Source: Girardinichthys multiradiatus
Taxonomy: Eukaryota > Chordata > Actinopteri > Cyprinodontiformes > Goodeidae
Assembly: GCF_021462225.1 (NCBI RefSeq)
Contig: NC_061795.1
Location: 4,355,001 to 4,419,000, forward strand
Reading direction: 5' to 3'
Length of the DNA: 64,000 bases
Shown: one piece after another, positions 1 through 9,389 of the stretch
Numbering within the stretch: the first letter of the stretch is position 1
Layout: each line of letters begins with the position of its first letter
The notes under the pieces: model-generated
What the model was told of the DNA's origin: nothing
Seen by the model: the letters and a program-made list of their open reading frames with translations, nothing else
Database searches by the model: none
Position numbers and translations under genes: made by a program

Positions 1-772
1 CTTGCGGCAAGGGTAGGTCACACTCTGCAGTGCAAAACTACAAAGTATTAACACTCCTCCCTCTTTATTTATACATGCTTGGTCACACACAGTTCAAACA
101 ACATTCAAGGTGGGTGTGTGTGTGTGGGGGGGGTCAGAATGGTTAGGGTTCATGTGTCTTGATTTTAGAGAAAGGAGTGAGGATTGGTGCCAGTCCCTAG
201 ATGTTGCTGATAATAGCATAACTCACCCTTCTCTCCTATCTCTTTGTCTATGACATGTGGGGGAAGAAAGCACTTAGAGCAGACACAAGTGATAAACAAT
301 GTAAAAAGTCATAAAAACCCTAACAGCTATAAACTGTAAAACTGGCAAATGTGTTCACAGGTTTTATTGGATTTACACTGTTCTTCTTTTCAGACCTTTT
401 TCTCACACTGATTGTAAAGCAGTGTAAAGTTCTTGGACAAGTAATTGACAGCACCTGAGGGCTAACGTTCAGAAGCAACCCTTAATAAATATGCAATCAT
501 ACTGTAACTGCTGATATACTGACAACTTTTCAGTTAATCTAAAAGCACGACGAAGTGATGCAAGAGTTGCCATTCTCAAACCGAACTAATAGTGCACAGA
601 TGTTTCCTTTTTTCATTTTTAAGCTTGCCTTGCAAAAACACCTTAGTAAAACATTAAAAGGCACATCCAACACTACCTCCTGTAAACCAGTAAAATAGCA
701 TAAATGCTGACACAGATCTGAAAATGAAATATTTCTACCGGGCTATTTTTCAGAATTACATCATATCGATCA
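1..772. other. No gene seen; AT-rich sequence
   Basis: No open frame with protein-like content is visible on either strand. A short GT-rich then G-rich low-complexity tract lies near 112-133. The rest looks like unique or strongly decayed non-coding DNA. Confidence 0.6.

Positions 773-825
<53 letters not shown>
773..825. repeat. (GATA)n microsatellite
   Basis: Uninterrupted tetranucleotide repeat of about 13 units. It directly abuts the terminal sequence of a Tc1-like relic beginning at 827. Confidence 0.97.
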
Positions 826-826
826 G

Positions 827-1290
827 TACTGTGCAAAAGTTTTAGGCAGGTGTGAAAAATTGCTGTAAAAAAATTATGCTTTCAAAGTGGAAGTATTAAT
901 CATTTATTTTCATCAATCAACAACATGCAGTGAATGAACAAAAGAGAAATCAAAATCAAATCAATATTTGGTGTGACCACCCTTTGCCTTCAAAACAGAA
1001 TCAATTCTTCTAGGTACACTTGCACGCAGTTTTTGAAGGAACTCGGCTTGTAGGTTGTTCCAAACATCTTGGAGAACTAACAACAAATTCTCTATGGATG
1101 TAGGCTTTCTCACATCTTTCTGTCTCTTCATGTAATCCCCGACACACTCGATGATGTTGAGATCAGGGCCGTTTGGGGGCCGTACCATCACTTCCAGTAA
1201 TTCTTGTTCTTTTTTATGCTGAAGATAGTTCTGAATGACTTTGGCTGTATGTTTAAGTTTGCTTGCTTAGCATTATATACATTAGCTGTA
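827..1290 (-). mobile_element. Tc1/mariner-like element, 3' part, truncated
   Basis: The sequence after the GATA tract starts with a TA followed by a Tc1-type terminal motif (ctgtgcaaaagttttaggca). A minus-strand transposase C-terminus lies inside it. The element is cut off on the right by the left end of the Polinton copy at 1297, so only its 3' part remains. It belongs to a different Tc1 family from the other copies in the window. Confidence 0.75.
961..1191 (-). pseudogene. Tc1-like transposase, C-terminal fragment
   Basis: A 76-residue minus-strand frame that contains the PDLNIIE block holding the third catalytic acidic residue (the E of DDE). It ends in a Tc1-style tail with PRRID and KGGHTKY. 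The N-terminal helix-turn-helix and the first two catalytic aspartates are missing, so it cannot be functional. Truncation is on its 5' side, towards the Polinton boundary. Confidence 0.8.
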
Positions 1291-1350
1291 CATATGAGAG
1301 ACTAAATGTACATCCTTCAATCAAACGAGGTGTGAAAAGTTTGACAGGTG

Positions 1351-1503
1351 GGCGGGACTTCCGGTGACTGGGACATCCTAGGGCGGGACTTCCGGTGGTG
1401 GGCCTTCCGGTGAGGTAACCGGATATCGTCATTAACCGGATGTTGCCATTAGCCGGATATCATCATTAACCGGATGCTGTCATTAACCGGATGTTGTCAT
1501 TAC
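1351..1503. promoter_or_regulatory. GC-rich ETS/Sp1-like sites and 17-bp repeats at the element end
   Basis: Two copies of GGCGGGACTTCCGG (1351-1364, 1381-1394 as GGGCGGGACTTCCGG) and one GGCCTTCCGG (1401-1410) lie within 60 bases. ACTTCCGG fits the ETS/GABP consensus and GGGCGGG an Sp1-type GC box. They are followed by about five imperfect ~17-bp units of the type CCGGATnTTGTCATTAA to 1503. The same block is kept in all three terminal repeats in the window. A promoter or terminal-protein role is inference. Confidence 0.5.
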
Positions 1504-1528
1504 AAGGAAGCGAATCTTTCTAATTGTA

Positions 1529-1559
1529 TGTTTTTAGATGTTTTTTACATCTAAAAACA
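1529..1559. other. Perfect hairpin in the terminal repeat
   Basis: Two 13-base arms (TGTTTTTAGATGT and its complement) flank a five-T loop. Equivalent sequences occur near 10281, 10797 and 26668 in the other terminal repeats; the 10797 copy has a slightly altered loop. Preservation in all copies suggests it belonged to the ancestral end. Confidence 0.7.
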
Positions 1560-3029
1560 AAACATGTAGTTTATCCACTTTAAAAGGTCACTCAGGTTAA
1601 TGCAGTCACATCACACAAAATTCTGATAAAAAGAGAACCTGACAGAATTGTAAATTCATTTTGTTTTAAAACAGGGGTTATTTAGATGGATGTTTTTACA
1701 TCTGAAAAACAAGGAGACAAAAAGTAGATACAAAACCTTTCTTCCTCTGCTCAAATGTTTGAGTAATCTAATCTGCACCAGTAACTTGTAGAGATGATCT
1801 AAAAACAGAGAAACAAATGAACTGAAAAAAAATAGTTAAAAAGTAAGCCAAACATGGAATTATCTAAAATGTTATGAGTGCTCAGTACGCTGTTTCCAAA
1901 TTAGAAATGGATTCTACAGCTAAAAGACTTTGTTTGGAATCATGAGAGACTCCATTTGGTAAAATGGATGATAATTTTAGTTACCTTAAGCTTTTCTTTT
2001 TTCATCTTAGAGCAATAGTTATTGAGGATTTAGAGAAAACAGTTTTCTCCTAATCCCACGTGGGAGCCAGAGGTTGTAACCTGTATGTCTATGTACAACG
2101 TCACAAGAAACTGAAAAACTAAAAAAATAAAGGTTATAAAGTCCTCAGACATGTCACTGTTTATTGAATTAAGGCAGTCATCCACAGCTGTTTCTTGTGT
2201 ATTGTCTCAGACAGTCTTCACACCAACTGTAGTCGAAGTAATTAAGAGGACTGTGCTCTTTTCCTGGCCATAAGTCTCGAGCATTGCCTCTGACAATTCC
2301 CATCCCCTGTTTATTGAATTAACACGTCTGCGCTGTTGCTGAGGAGTCTCGGGGGGGTGTGGCCAAGGGGCGTAACTATGCGCGGTGATAGGGTTTCGTC
2401 ATTAGGGGGCGAATCTAGAATCAACAAATTAAAAAAACAGAGGGGCGTTCTTCAGTGTTTGTTTTAAATACTAGTGGAAAACGCAACAATTTACCTGCAG
2501 CATTCGCTGGAAAAGAACACTCGTTTAACAATGGTTAGAGTTAAGAGAGTTTTTCGTCAAACCGGGGAGAAAAGCTAGGTGTGCCAAGATGATTAACAAC
2601 CATCTACATCATCTATTTCCTCGTCTGAGATACCTATCGGAATTCCTATCGTAACATACTCTGCAGATGATGATCCAACTTCAGCAACAACAATGGATGA
2701 AAAACCGGCCTCAGGTCAGCTAAGATGTACGTCTCTTCTGTGTGAAACCCCAGTAACCGTCTACAGGAATACGCGCCGTGAATTGGATGCCCCAAAGAAA
2801 TCAACATATTACCTATGCAAGGTACAAAGGCCTCCATTCGACACTCTGCAGGAAGAGTGGTCTTTGGAACCATATGGCCTGAGTGGTAGCTGTGGGTATA
2901 TTTTCATGTACGAAATAGGAGAGCTCTGCCTGTATCAATTGGATCAAGACGAGGTATTTAATGGATCATTGGCTCTGTGTACTCTCACCCACAATGACTG
3001 GGCTGTGTTACGGCTGGCACTCCCACACC

Positions 3030-4498
3030 TGTTTGGGGTTATGATTATTGATTGATTAACCTTGATCAATAATTATAATCAAAAATCATAATTTGACAAA
3101 ATTAACTTCTTAACCAAAATCCTCATTTATGAATCGAGACCAGAGATGTTTCTGGTGTTGTAATTGTGGCTCAACGCCTTTGACAATTACAACTGTCAAA
3201 TACTCCGTAATAATTAATAACTATTGCCGGAGATGTCACTGTTTAATCGACCGTTTCTGCCGAAACGTGTGGAACTTTTAACTTTATCTTGACTGACGAA
3301 TCACTTTTGCACACAATGAACACAAAACGCTCTCTTTTTATCTATGTGAATATTTATTAATCTTCACCTACTCTACATGCAAAATTCTACATAACAAGGG
3401 TAACACATCTAACTAAGCAAAAATAAAGCAAACAGCAGTGGGTGTGTATTGAATCAACCAGCAGTTATGGCAAAAAGAAGGAATGAGAATATGGAAAGGG
3501 GGGTGTGGTGGTGAGTGGAGAGTGGGCGCAGTTACACTGTAACTTCTGCTCGGTTCATAAAACCTCCCCCCAAACTCCTGAGCACACAAAGGGTAAACCT
3601 TTTGGCGGCAAGTTAGCGAACAGTGAGATTGGAGACAAAAGAAAATAAATGGAGAATTTCACCATGCTGTTATTTCAGCAGTCCAGAATCACAACGCACC
3701 TGCGTTGACTCTCAGGTGGTAAAACACGCACAGAGCTAGGAGCACAGTGGCTTCAGACATCAACACAACACATCAAAGTTCCAATAAGCAAGGTTACATG
3801 CACATATCATTCAGAAGACATGAGATTCTAACTAGCGATTCTTATCGCACTACAACCTCTGACCCTGCCCAGGCCTTCTAATAAAGGAATAAAAGTAAAT
3901 GATAGGTTTACTTGTCGTCGTCTTCCTTCTGAGCGGAGCGGAGCGGGGGGGGGTCGATCGAGGAAAGGTGGAAAGGGGTTAATTGTGCGTCCACAATTAA
4001 CTTCAGGAGAAACGGTCAGTCTTCGTCTTCTGGCCTTTTTGGCGAAAAGGGAAAATATGATCTGACCATCAAAGTCGACTTGGGATGAAGCACGGTAGCG
4101 GTTCGACTCCTCGAAACTCCGTGTTCTTAGTTACGTGTTAAGCTCACGTCTTCGATCGGCAAAGTGAAATTTCTGGCCATCCTAGTCCAGAAACCTCAGT
4201 TATGAATTGTTCGTTGTCCAACGAGAGAATGAACTCCGCCAGGAGCTCTTCTCTTAAAGGAGCGCGCTTCAGTCGCTAGTCCGGTCTCTAGCAGAAATCG
4301 GGGTGTTCAAAACGGATGCCTTCCTATGTAGCGTCTTGTGACGTCAGACTTGGGACGCTCGTCATATCCGTCGCAATGCTCAATGGGATATGTAGGAGTG
4401 GCTGTCCTGGGTACAAAATGGCCGATGCCATTGGAGGGGCACAGTGACGTCCAACAATGTGCAGATAGTCCAATACTCAGCAAACAAGTGGTCCAACA
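3030..4498. mobile_element. Solo LTR of an endogenous retrovirus-like element
   Basis: A 1,469-bp insertion begins TGTTTGG and ends CCAACA, the expected TG...CA ends with a short inverted repeat. It is flanked by a direct 4-bp repeat, CACC (3026-3029 and 4499-4502). Copy B of gene A lacks the insertion and has a single CACC at that point, so this is a clean insertion with target duplication. A diverged second copy lies at 59272-60902. No gag, pol or env frames are present. Transcriptional orientation is uncertain. Confidence 0.85.
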
Positions 4499-4913
4499 CA
4501 CCTTAACGATAACCCTGAATCAGTCTCAGTGTACGAGAGGGAGGATGAAGATGAAAGCTCTCCTCAACCAGCAAAAACGATGAGAATGTGTCCTTCCGAT
4601 GTTGAAATAGCTGCGAGAGAACCTCTCTTTAGTGCAGTGTGTGGGTCAAAAACCACAGCAAATGGCCGCTGGTCTTTTCAGGCAAGCAAATGCAAGAATA
4701 ACCAGACGACCCCGTCCGATCTGTTTGTGTTGGAGGCATTCAATCAGAACTGCGGTGTATTCAAGACTGTGCTGGCTCTACCATATGATGCTTGGGTTGA
4801 GAAGATAAATGAAATTGGACAGCGTCTTTCCAACCTTTTCGAAAACTCACGCTGCTGGATTGATGTTATGTCAGTGAAAAGAGTGCTGACGTTCCCTGTT
4901 GTGGATCTAAAGC

Positions 4914-4994
4914 CCACCCTCTTTTTAGGACCCACCCTCTTTGGAGGACCCACTCCCCTTCTTGAGGACCCTCCCACCTTCCTGCGCTATATAT
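4914..4994 (+). promoter_or_regulatory. Likely promoter of gene B: tandem GACCC repeats and TATA box
   Basis: Three imperfect repeats of the type GGACCCACCCTCTTT are followed by TATATAT at 4988-4994, about 64 bases before the gene B ATG at 5058. The same arrangement occurs in copy B on the minus strand, with the TATA-like run at 23462-23468. Position and conservation support a TATA-driven promoter; activity is unproven. Confidence 0.55.
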
Positions 4995-5057
4995 CAGGGT
5001 CTAACTGCAAGCTCACAGACTCTTCTTCTTCATAACGGCGGGTGGCAGACCTTGAGA

Positions 5058-5717
5058 ATGTATGGAGCATACGGGAAAACACCATACTGGGACCTCTACA
5101 ACCATCAAGAAGAGACCGTCTTCTCTCCTGATCATGATGATGAAAGCTTCAACACCGGGCCGTATCATACACCTTCTCCAGACCTCTACTCACCAGCCAC
5201 CTCATCGTCGCAGCTCTTTGAGTCCCTATTCAGTCCAGGGACACTGACAGGATACAACCTCAGATCGTATCATCCGCCTTCTCCCGACCTCTATTCACCG
5301 CTATGCGTGGCTGAGTCTGTACACACAGATATCCAACCTGAAGACAAGAAGGTGATCGTGGAGGACGAGGCAACCATCAGCTACTCACCCTCCCCACAAA
5401 CTCCAGACCCAATACCTCCCCCTCAGCCTTCACCAGAGGAGGAGGAGAGTAATCAGGGTGATGAAATTGACGGCTGGATCTCAAGCGCTCTCATCAATAC
5501 GGTGAAAACAGCAATACTTCATTTATTCAACATAACCTGTTTGAACTATGTCAAAGAAACCTGTTACGGGTGCATAACGAACCACCCGAGCCAACGACAG
5601 CATCAGTGCCTGGAGATTTTGGAGGAGGAGTATTACCAAGTCAACTTTCAACGCATCGTGCAACGATTCGTAAACCCAAAGCTCCTTCCTGCTATTCGGA
5701 AACTTCTGACACTTTGA
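5058..5717 (+). CDS. Polinton gene B, proline-rich protein with a Cys/His cluster
   Basis: 219-residue frame, start chosen at ATG 5058 because homology with copy B (22752-23408) begins there and a TATA-like promoter lies upstream. The N-terminal half has repeats of the type YHPPSPDLYSP, then an acidic and proline-rich stretch (PIPPPQPSPEEEES). The C-terminal ~75 residues look globular and contain a C-x2-C-x9-H-x-C cluster around PSQRQH, possibly metal-binding. No LxCxE motif is present. The stop is TGA, and the same frame stays open for exactly 59 more codons to a TGA at 5895-5897. The same is true in copy B. I do not recognise the family. Layout suggests a regulatory or host-interaction protein; that is inference. 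Confidence 0.7.
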   Translation: MYGAYGKTPYWDLYNHQEETVFSPDHDDESFNTGPYHTPSPDLYSPATSSSQLFESLFSPGTLTGYNLRSYHPPSPDLYSPLCVAESVHTDIQPEDKKVIVEDEATISYSPSPQTPDPIPPPQPSPEEEESNQGDEIDGWISSALINTVKTAILHLFNITCLNYVKETCYGCITNHPSQRQHQCLEILEEEYYQVNFQRIVQRFVNPKLLPAIRKLLTL

Positions 5718-6111
5718 CGCATACAAGCAGATGACTTCAGAGTGAAAACGATTGCAGAGACGGTTTTATATGAACTGAAATTGGTACAAGGCTTCCATAG
5801 TGCAATCACTGATATGTACGATAAGATTAGCGGTAATGACTGTCTCAAGCAGCTAAACTATGTTTCAGAGTGCTACGATCTGATCTCAGATGATTGATGA
5901 CTGTATTCTCTCTCGGCTTTCTACTGGTATACATATATAACAGTTTTGTTTTTTTAAAGATTGCAATGTTTGAATTGATCTTTATTATCTGAATGTGTTT
6001 TTTTTCTGTTTCTCTATTAAATACGGGTACAAAATAAAAAACAGAATACCCTCAGGTGTTTTTTTTTTTCATTATTTAACAAGTAGTCGTCAGAGTGAGC
6101 ATAAAACTGGA

Positions 6112-7190
6112 ATGTCTGAAAGAAGGATCATGAAAAATTTATATTACAACCCATCAAATCCGGGAAGTTTAGGGGGTTTAGAAAGGATGAGGAGGGTTAT
6201 ACAAGATGAAACGGGGAAGAAGGTAGCGGTTGAAAAAGTTAAAGATTTTTTATCCGGAGAAGATACCTATACTCTACATAAACCTGCAAGAATAAAGTTC
6301 CCGAGAAACAGAGTTTTTGTCACCAGACCATTGAGACAGTTCCAAGCCGATCTCTGTGACATGCAAGCTCTGGCCAAGGAAAATGACGATTACAATTATT
6401 TATTAACAGTCATTGACATCTTTTCAAAGAGGGCGTATGTACGTGTTTTGAAGAGGAAAACTGCTGCAGAGGTGCTAAAGGCTTCTGAATCAGTTTTTAA
6501 AGAAAGTCAGGTCCCAAAACAACTTCAGACTGATGCAGGGAAATAATTTTTTAACAAGAAATGTAAGCTTCTAATGGAGAAACACGGTATTTTGCCACAG
6601 CAAGTGAAGCAAAAGCCTCTGTGGTTGAGAGGTTTAACCGTACGTTAAAAACAAGGATGTGGAGATATTTTACTGCTAACAACACCCGGCGGTACATTGA
6701 CGTCCTGCAAAATTTAACTGGAAGCTACAACCACAGCTACCACACCAGCATTAAGATGAGCCCAATGGAAGTGACCTCAGAAAATGCCTTTCAAGTGTTT
6801 CAGAATCTGTACGATGTTACCTCCAACAGATATTGCAGGGCCTCAGTGACAATGTTTAAACAGGGGGATCTTGTCAGAATATCCAAGGTACGTGGAGTGT
6901 TTGACAAAAAATACAAACAGAGTTTTACAGATGAAGTGTTTACAGTGTATGAGCGGATACCCCAATCTCCTATTTACAAACTCAAAGATTTGGATGGAGA
7001 ACCTATTGAGGGTTACTTTTACGCTGAGGAACTTCAAAAAGTAAAAATATTTAAGGACAAGATGTATCAAGTGGAGAAAATATTAAATCAACGCACCGTC
7101 AAGGGTGTCAAACAGGTTTTTGTACGCTGGAAAAATTGGCCTGAGAAATTCAACAGTTGGATCAAGTTTGATGAACTACGAAACGTATAA
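6112..7190 (+). pseudogene. Polinton retroviral-type integrase with C-terminal chromodomain, broken
   Basis: The protein cuts and joins element ends to host DNA. The catalytic rve domain shows the first Asp in FQADLCDMQ, the second in LQTDAGK and the Glu in ASEAKASVVERFN. A chromodomain (VEKILNQR...RWKNWPEKFNSWI) closes the C-terminus, as in Polinton integrases. Start is ATG 6112 (MSERRIM); an upstream in-frame extension from 5995 is T-rich and unlikely. Two lesions: an in-frame TAA at 6544-6546, two codons after the second catalytic Asp motif, and a short deletion near 6585 that shifts frame before the E block. The stop, but not the deletion, is shared with copy B. Not functional as it stands. 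Confidence 0.92.
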
Positions 7191-7213
7191 ACCTAACGGA
7201 TTCATACAGCATC

Positions 7214-8074
7214 ATGGAACGCAAGGCAGAGGATGACGGTTTTTACGTTACCCTTCCCTCTAACGCTAGCATGGAAGTGTTTAAAAATAATACCAGTTCG
7301 AGTTTCCGTGTAAAATTAGCTCAACATATTGATTTAGAAGGCCAATGGATGGTTGCATTAGCAGAGATTTCATACCCTCATACATGGCATAATTTACCGG
7401 ATTATGATGCCTACTTTGAATGGAGGAAGGTTGGCGATGTGGAGATCAATACGCAAAGGATCAGAAGTGGCTACTATAACAGCGTTATTCAACTCGAGAC
7501 AGAGATGGAACTGTTTTTCAAAAAAATTAACTCGGGTATCCGCATTAAATTCAGCAAAGTTCAAAAGAGATTTGCATTTCAAGCAAGCGGTCCGTATGAA
7601 ATACGCTTCTTCGACACTCTGGCTAAGTATGTGGTGATTGCATTACTGGATCATGGCGCTTTTACAGGAACACGCGATCTCAATCCGTTTGACTTTAATC
7701 ATTTTGATATGGAATATTTAGTTTCGTGTAAGGATGGCAGACAAATTCCAGCTAAGGCCTTCCAGCCCAATTTTAACCAAGGTAATTCAGTGAGAGAGTA
7801 TTACAACTTGTTTACGGCTACAGGACGACATCCAAAAGATCTTCCACTGAGTATAACACGTCAGGAATTTAATCAAGGATACTCTCTATTCGCATTTAAT
7901 CTTAACCCGGGTGAGGACACAGATGCTCTATCTCCAGTTTCCAGTGGGAATTTAAGATTGCAAATGCGTTTCAGAAACCCGTTGCCTCATACCACCACGC
8001 TGATCATCTACGCTTGTTATGACTCTATTTTAGAGATTGATTCAAAGAGGCGTGTGCAGGTGGATTATTATTAA
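7214..8074 (+). CDS. In-frame fusion: penton-like N-terminus to hexon-like C-terminus
   Basis: 286-residue uninterrupted frame. Residues 1-137 match the start of the penton-like minor capsid protein of copy B (20506-21213), including the ALAEISYPHTWHN block. Residues 138-286 do not match that protein. They read as the end of a double-jelly-roll major capsid protein, with the GYSLFAFNLNPG and GNLRLQMRF blocks and a C-terminal VQVDYY; the same end is seen out of frame in copy B at 19618-19854. A deletion from inside penton, through the pX gene, to inside hexon therefore joined two capsid genes in frame near 7625. It cannot be a normal capsid subunit. Whether it is expressed is unknown. Confidence 0.85.
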   Translation: MERKAEDDGFYVTLPSNASMEVFKNNTSSSFRVKLAQHIDLEGQWMVALAEISYPHTWHNLPDYDAYFEWRKVGDVEINTQRIRSGYYNSVIQLETEMELFFKKINSGIRIKFSKVQKRFAFQASGPYEIRFFDTLAKYVVIALLDHGAFTGTRDLNPFDFNHFDMEYLVSCKDGRQIPAKAFQPNFNQGNSVREYYNLFTATGRHPKDLPLSITRQEFNQGYSLFAFNLNPGEDTDALSPVSSGNLRLQMRFRNPLPHTTTLIIYACYDSILEIDSKRRVQVDYY

Positions 8075-8085
8075 TCCAATCAGAC

Positions 8086-8603
8086 ATGAATAATCATGAA
8101 ATTGAGAACCTGCTGCATCATCTGCTGGCAGATTTGTTTTGCGGTGTGTGGCCGTGCGACCAGCTGCCACTGCTCGCTGACAAATTCCCAGGGCCGGCCT
8201 ACTTTATTGTGAACACACATCCTTCACACATGCCTGGAGAACACTGGTTAGCTCCAGCTTTTTTGACTCTTATGGATTATCTCCGGATTTCGAGTTCTAC
8301 CCGTCAAGCATCGTAACATTTTTAGAAGACAGATCCTTAAAAATATTGTATCATAATAATCAGCTTCAAAACACTATGTCCACTGTGTGCGGTCACCATT
8401 GCATTTTTTATCTATGTCATAGAGCGTGCGGATTATCACTGCAGCAAGTGTTGTCAAAATACACCGGAGATGTGATTAAGAATGATTTAATGGTATCGAA
8501 CTTTGTGAAAAAATATCAGAAATGTGTCATTAATCAAAGTTGTACATTTAATACTCACGGAACATGCTCGTTGGAGAATTTTCTGGATTGTTATGGAATT
8601 TAA
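8086..8603 (+). pseudogene. Adenain-type cysteine protease, frameshifted
   Basis: Homologue of the intact 180-residue protease of copy B (19064-19606). The first segment (8086-8316) holds the N-terminus and the catalytic His (GEHW). A deletion of about 20 bases after LAPAF shifts the frame. The second segment (8346-8603) resumes with the NTMSTVCGHHC block containing the catalytic Cys. It starts 11 bases after the fusion gene stop, so the two were probably co-transcribed. Maturation proteases of this family process capsid and core proteins in adenoviruses and Polintons. Confidence 0.88.
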
Positions 8604-8714
8604 ATTGTAATTTATTTTTTTCATTGTTTGTTTTTTCTTATGATTTAATATTTGTGTAATGACATTATATGTTAGTGTGTGAAGTAGAGAACGAAGCTAG
8701 ACTTGAAAATATAA

Positions 8715-8741
8715 TCAATAAATATTTTATTGAATAAAAGA
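8715..8741. terminator. Bidirectional poly(A) signal between convergent genes
   Basis: AATAAA lies on the plus strand at 8717-8722 and 8733-8738, and on the minus strand at 8726-8731. It serves the plus-strand protease transcript and the minus-strand gene ending at 8727. Copy B has the matching structure at 18937-18951. Confidence 0.75.
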
Positions 8742-9217
8742 AATAGGCTCAGGGGCCTGTGGCGCATGAATGGCTTCACCCTCTATTTCATGTTTAGCTG
8801 GGATCGGATTGTCTTTTTTAAAGACAAGTTTCCGTCTTAACTTTGATTTTTTCGGAGGCAGACGGTTACAAACGCTGACCTCTCCAACGTTCAGGAATAC
8901 GTCTCTTGTTAAATCTGTAAGTAGAATTTATTTCATTTATTTTTTTAAATCACAAAATAGCATTCACCAGTTGACTAAACCAGCTAATGTTGCAGTTAAT
9001 AATTACCATAGTCAGACTGTGTAAAAACGATACCATCCAGCTCGTCACTCGTGGGTTCTAAAGAATATAAGTTAAACATTATTATTATCCAACGAGCATT
9101 CACAAGCACTTAAGGAATTCTTAAAGATGATTACATACTACTGAAGATTGCGTTGTGTCTCTCGATAGAAGCAGAATGTTCACCACCTTCTTCGTTTCCT
9201 AAAATATTTTCTGACAT
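8727..9217 (-). CDS. Putative two-exon gene near the right terminal repeat, unknown function
   Basis: Exon 1 runs 9217 to 9139 on the minus strand (ATG, 26 codons plus one base) and ends at a GTATGT donor. Exon 2 runs 8914 to 8727 after a CTTACAG acceptor and ends with TAA inside the poly(A) region. The 224-bp intron is GT-AG and the splice keeps the frame, giving 88 residues. Exon 1 is acidic and small-residue-rich (GNEEGGEHSAS); exon 2 has a strongly basic middle (PPKKSKLRRK) and an acidic, proline-containing tail. The last ~20 bases of coding sequence are shared with the 3' region of the 275-residue gene of copy B, so a deletion may have supplied the present C-terminus. I do not recognise the family. 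Splicing is inferred from sequence only. Confidence 0.5.
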
Positions 9218-9320
9218 TTTCTTTTTTTTTTGCTTCTCCTTACAAGTGTTCTAAAAAAATATTTCAGTGTAATTGGTTGAAAAATAAACTTTTAGCTACC
9301 AGATTTGAAGCCGATCTCCC

Positions 9321-9388
9321 AGTAAAGATTGCGCTGTATCTCTCGTTAGAACCAGGATGACTGACTACGCCACCTTCTCTGTTTCCAA
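9321..9388 (-). repeat. Diverged second copy of exon 1 of the spliced gene
   Basis: On the minus strand this segment resembles exon 1 (9139-9217): both encode a G-N-x-E-G-G start and an ER-x-x-AIF end. This copy has no ATG and no GT donor at the matching place, and it runs into terminal-repeat sequence. It looks like a dead tandem duplicate of the exon. Confidence 0.55.
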
Positions 9389-9389
9389 T

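Larger units (their letters stand above)
1297..2424 (+). repeat. Left terminal inverted repeat of Polinton copy A
   Basis: The sequence is found in inverted form at 9390-11084 and 26060-26993. From the outer end inwards it holds a GC-rich block with repeated ACTTCCGG, tandem ~17-bp units, a perfect hairpin and then a longer AT-rich stretch. The inner limit is taken where homology to the right repeats ends, near the shared motif gaatctagaatcaac. Confidence 0.85.
2531..5035 (+). pseudogene. Polinton gene A (unknown function), split by a solo LTR
   Basis: The frame starts at ATG 2531 and meets in-frame stops at 2576 (TAG) and 2594 (TAA). It reopens through ATG 2693 to 3029, is cut by an inserted LTR (3030-4498), and resumes at 4503 to 5035. 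The protein matches the minus-strand frame at 23529-24361 of copy B. The middle is acidic (EREDEDESS) next to a short basic run. I do not recognise the family. Its place beside gene B, at the integrase end, resembles the accessory or early region of adintovirus-like elements. In copy B the frame stops at a TGA just after KPTLF. In copy A that stop has mutated, so ~34 extra codons run into the promoter-like region before gene B. Confidence 0.75.

Noticed and set aside
5715..5717. Gene B TGA as a selenocysteine codon
   Set aside because: No SECIS-like structure was recognised downstream, and a shared nonsense mutation or readthrough is simpler.
6544..6546. Integrase TAA as programmed recoding
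   Set aside because: It sits in the catalytic core, TAA is the least leaky stop, and no frameshift or pseudoknot signal is evident; inherited damage is more likely.
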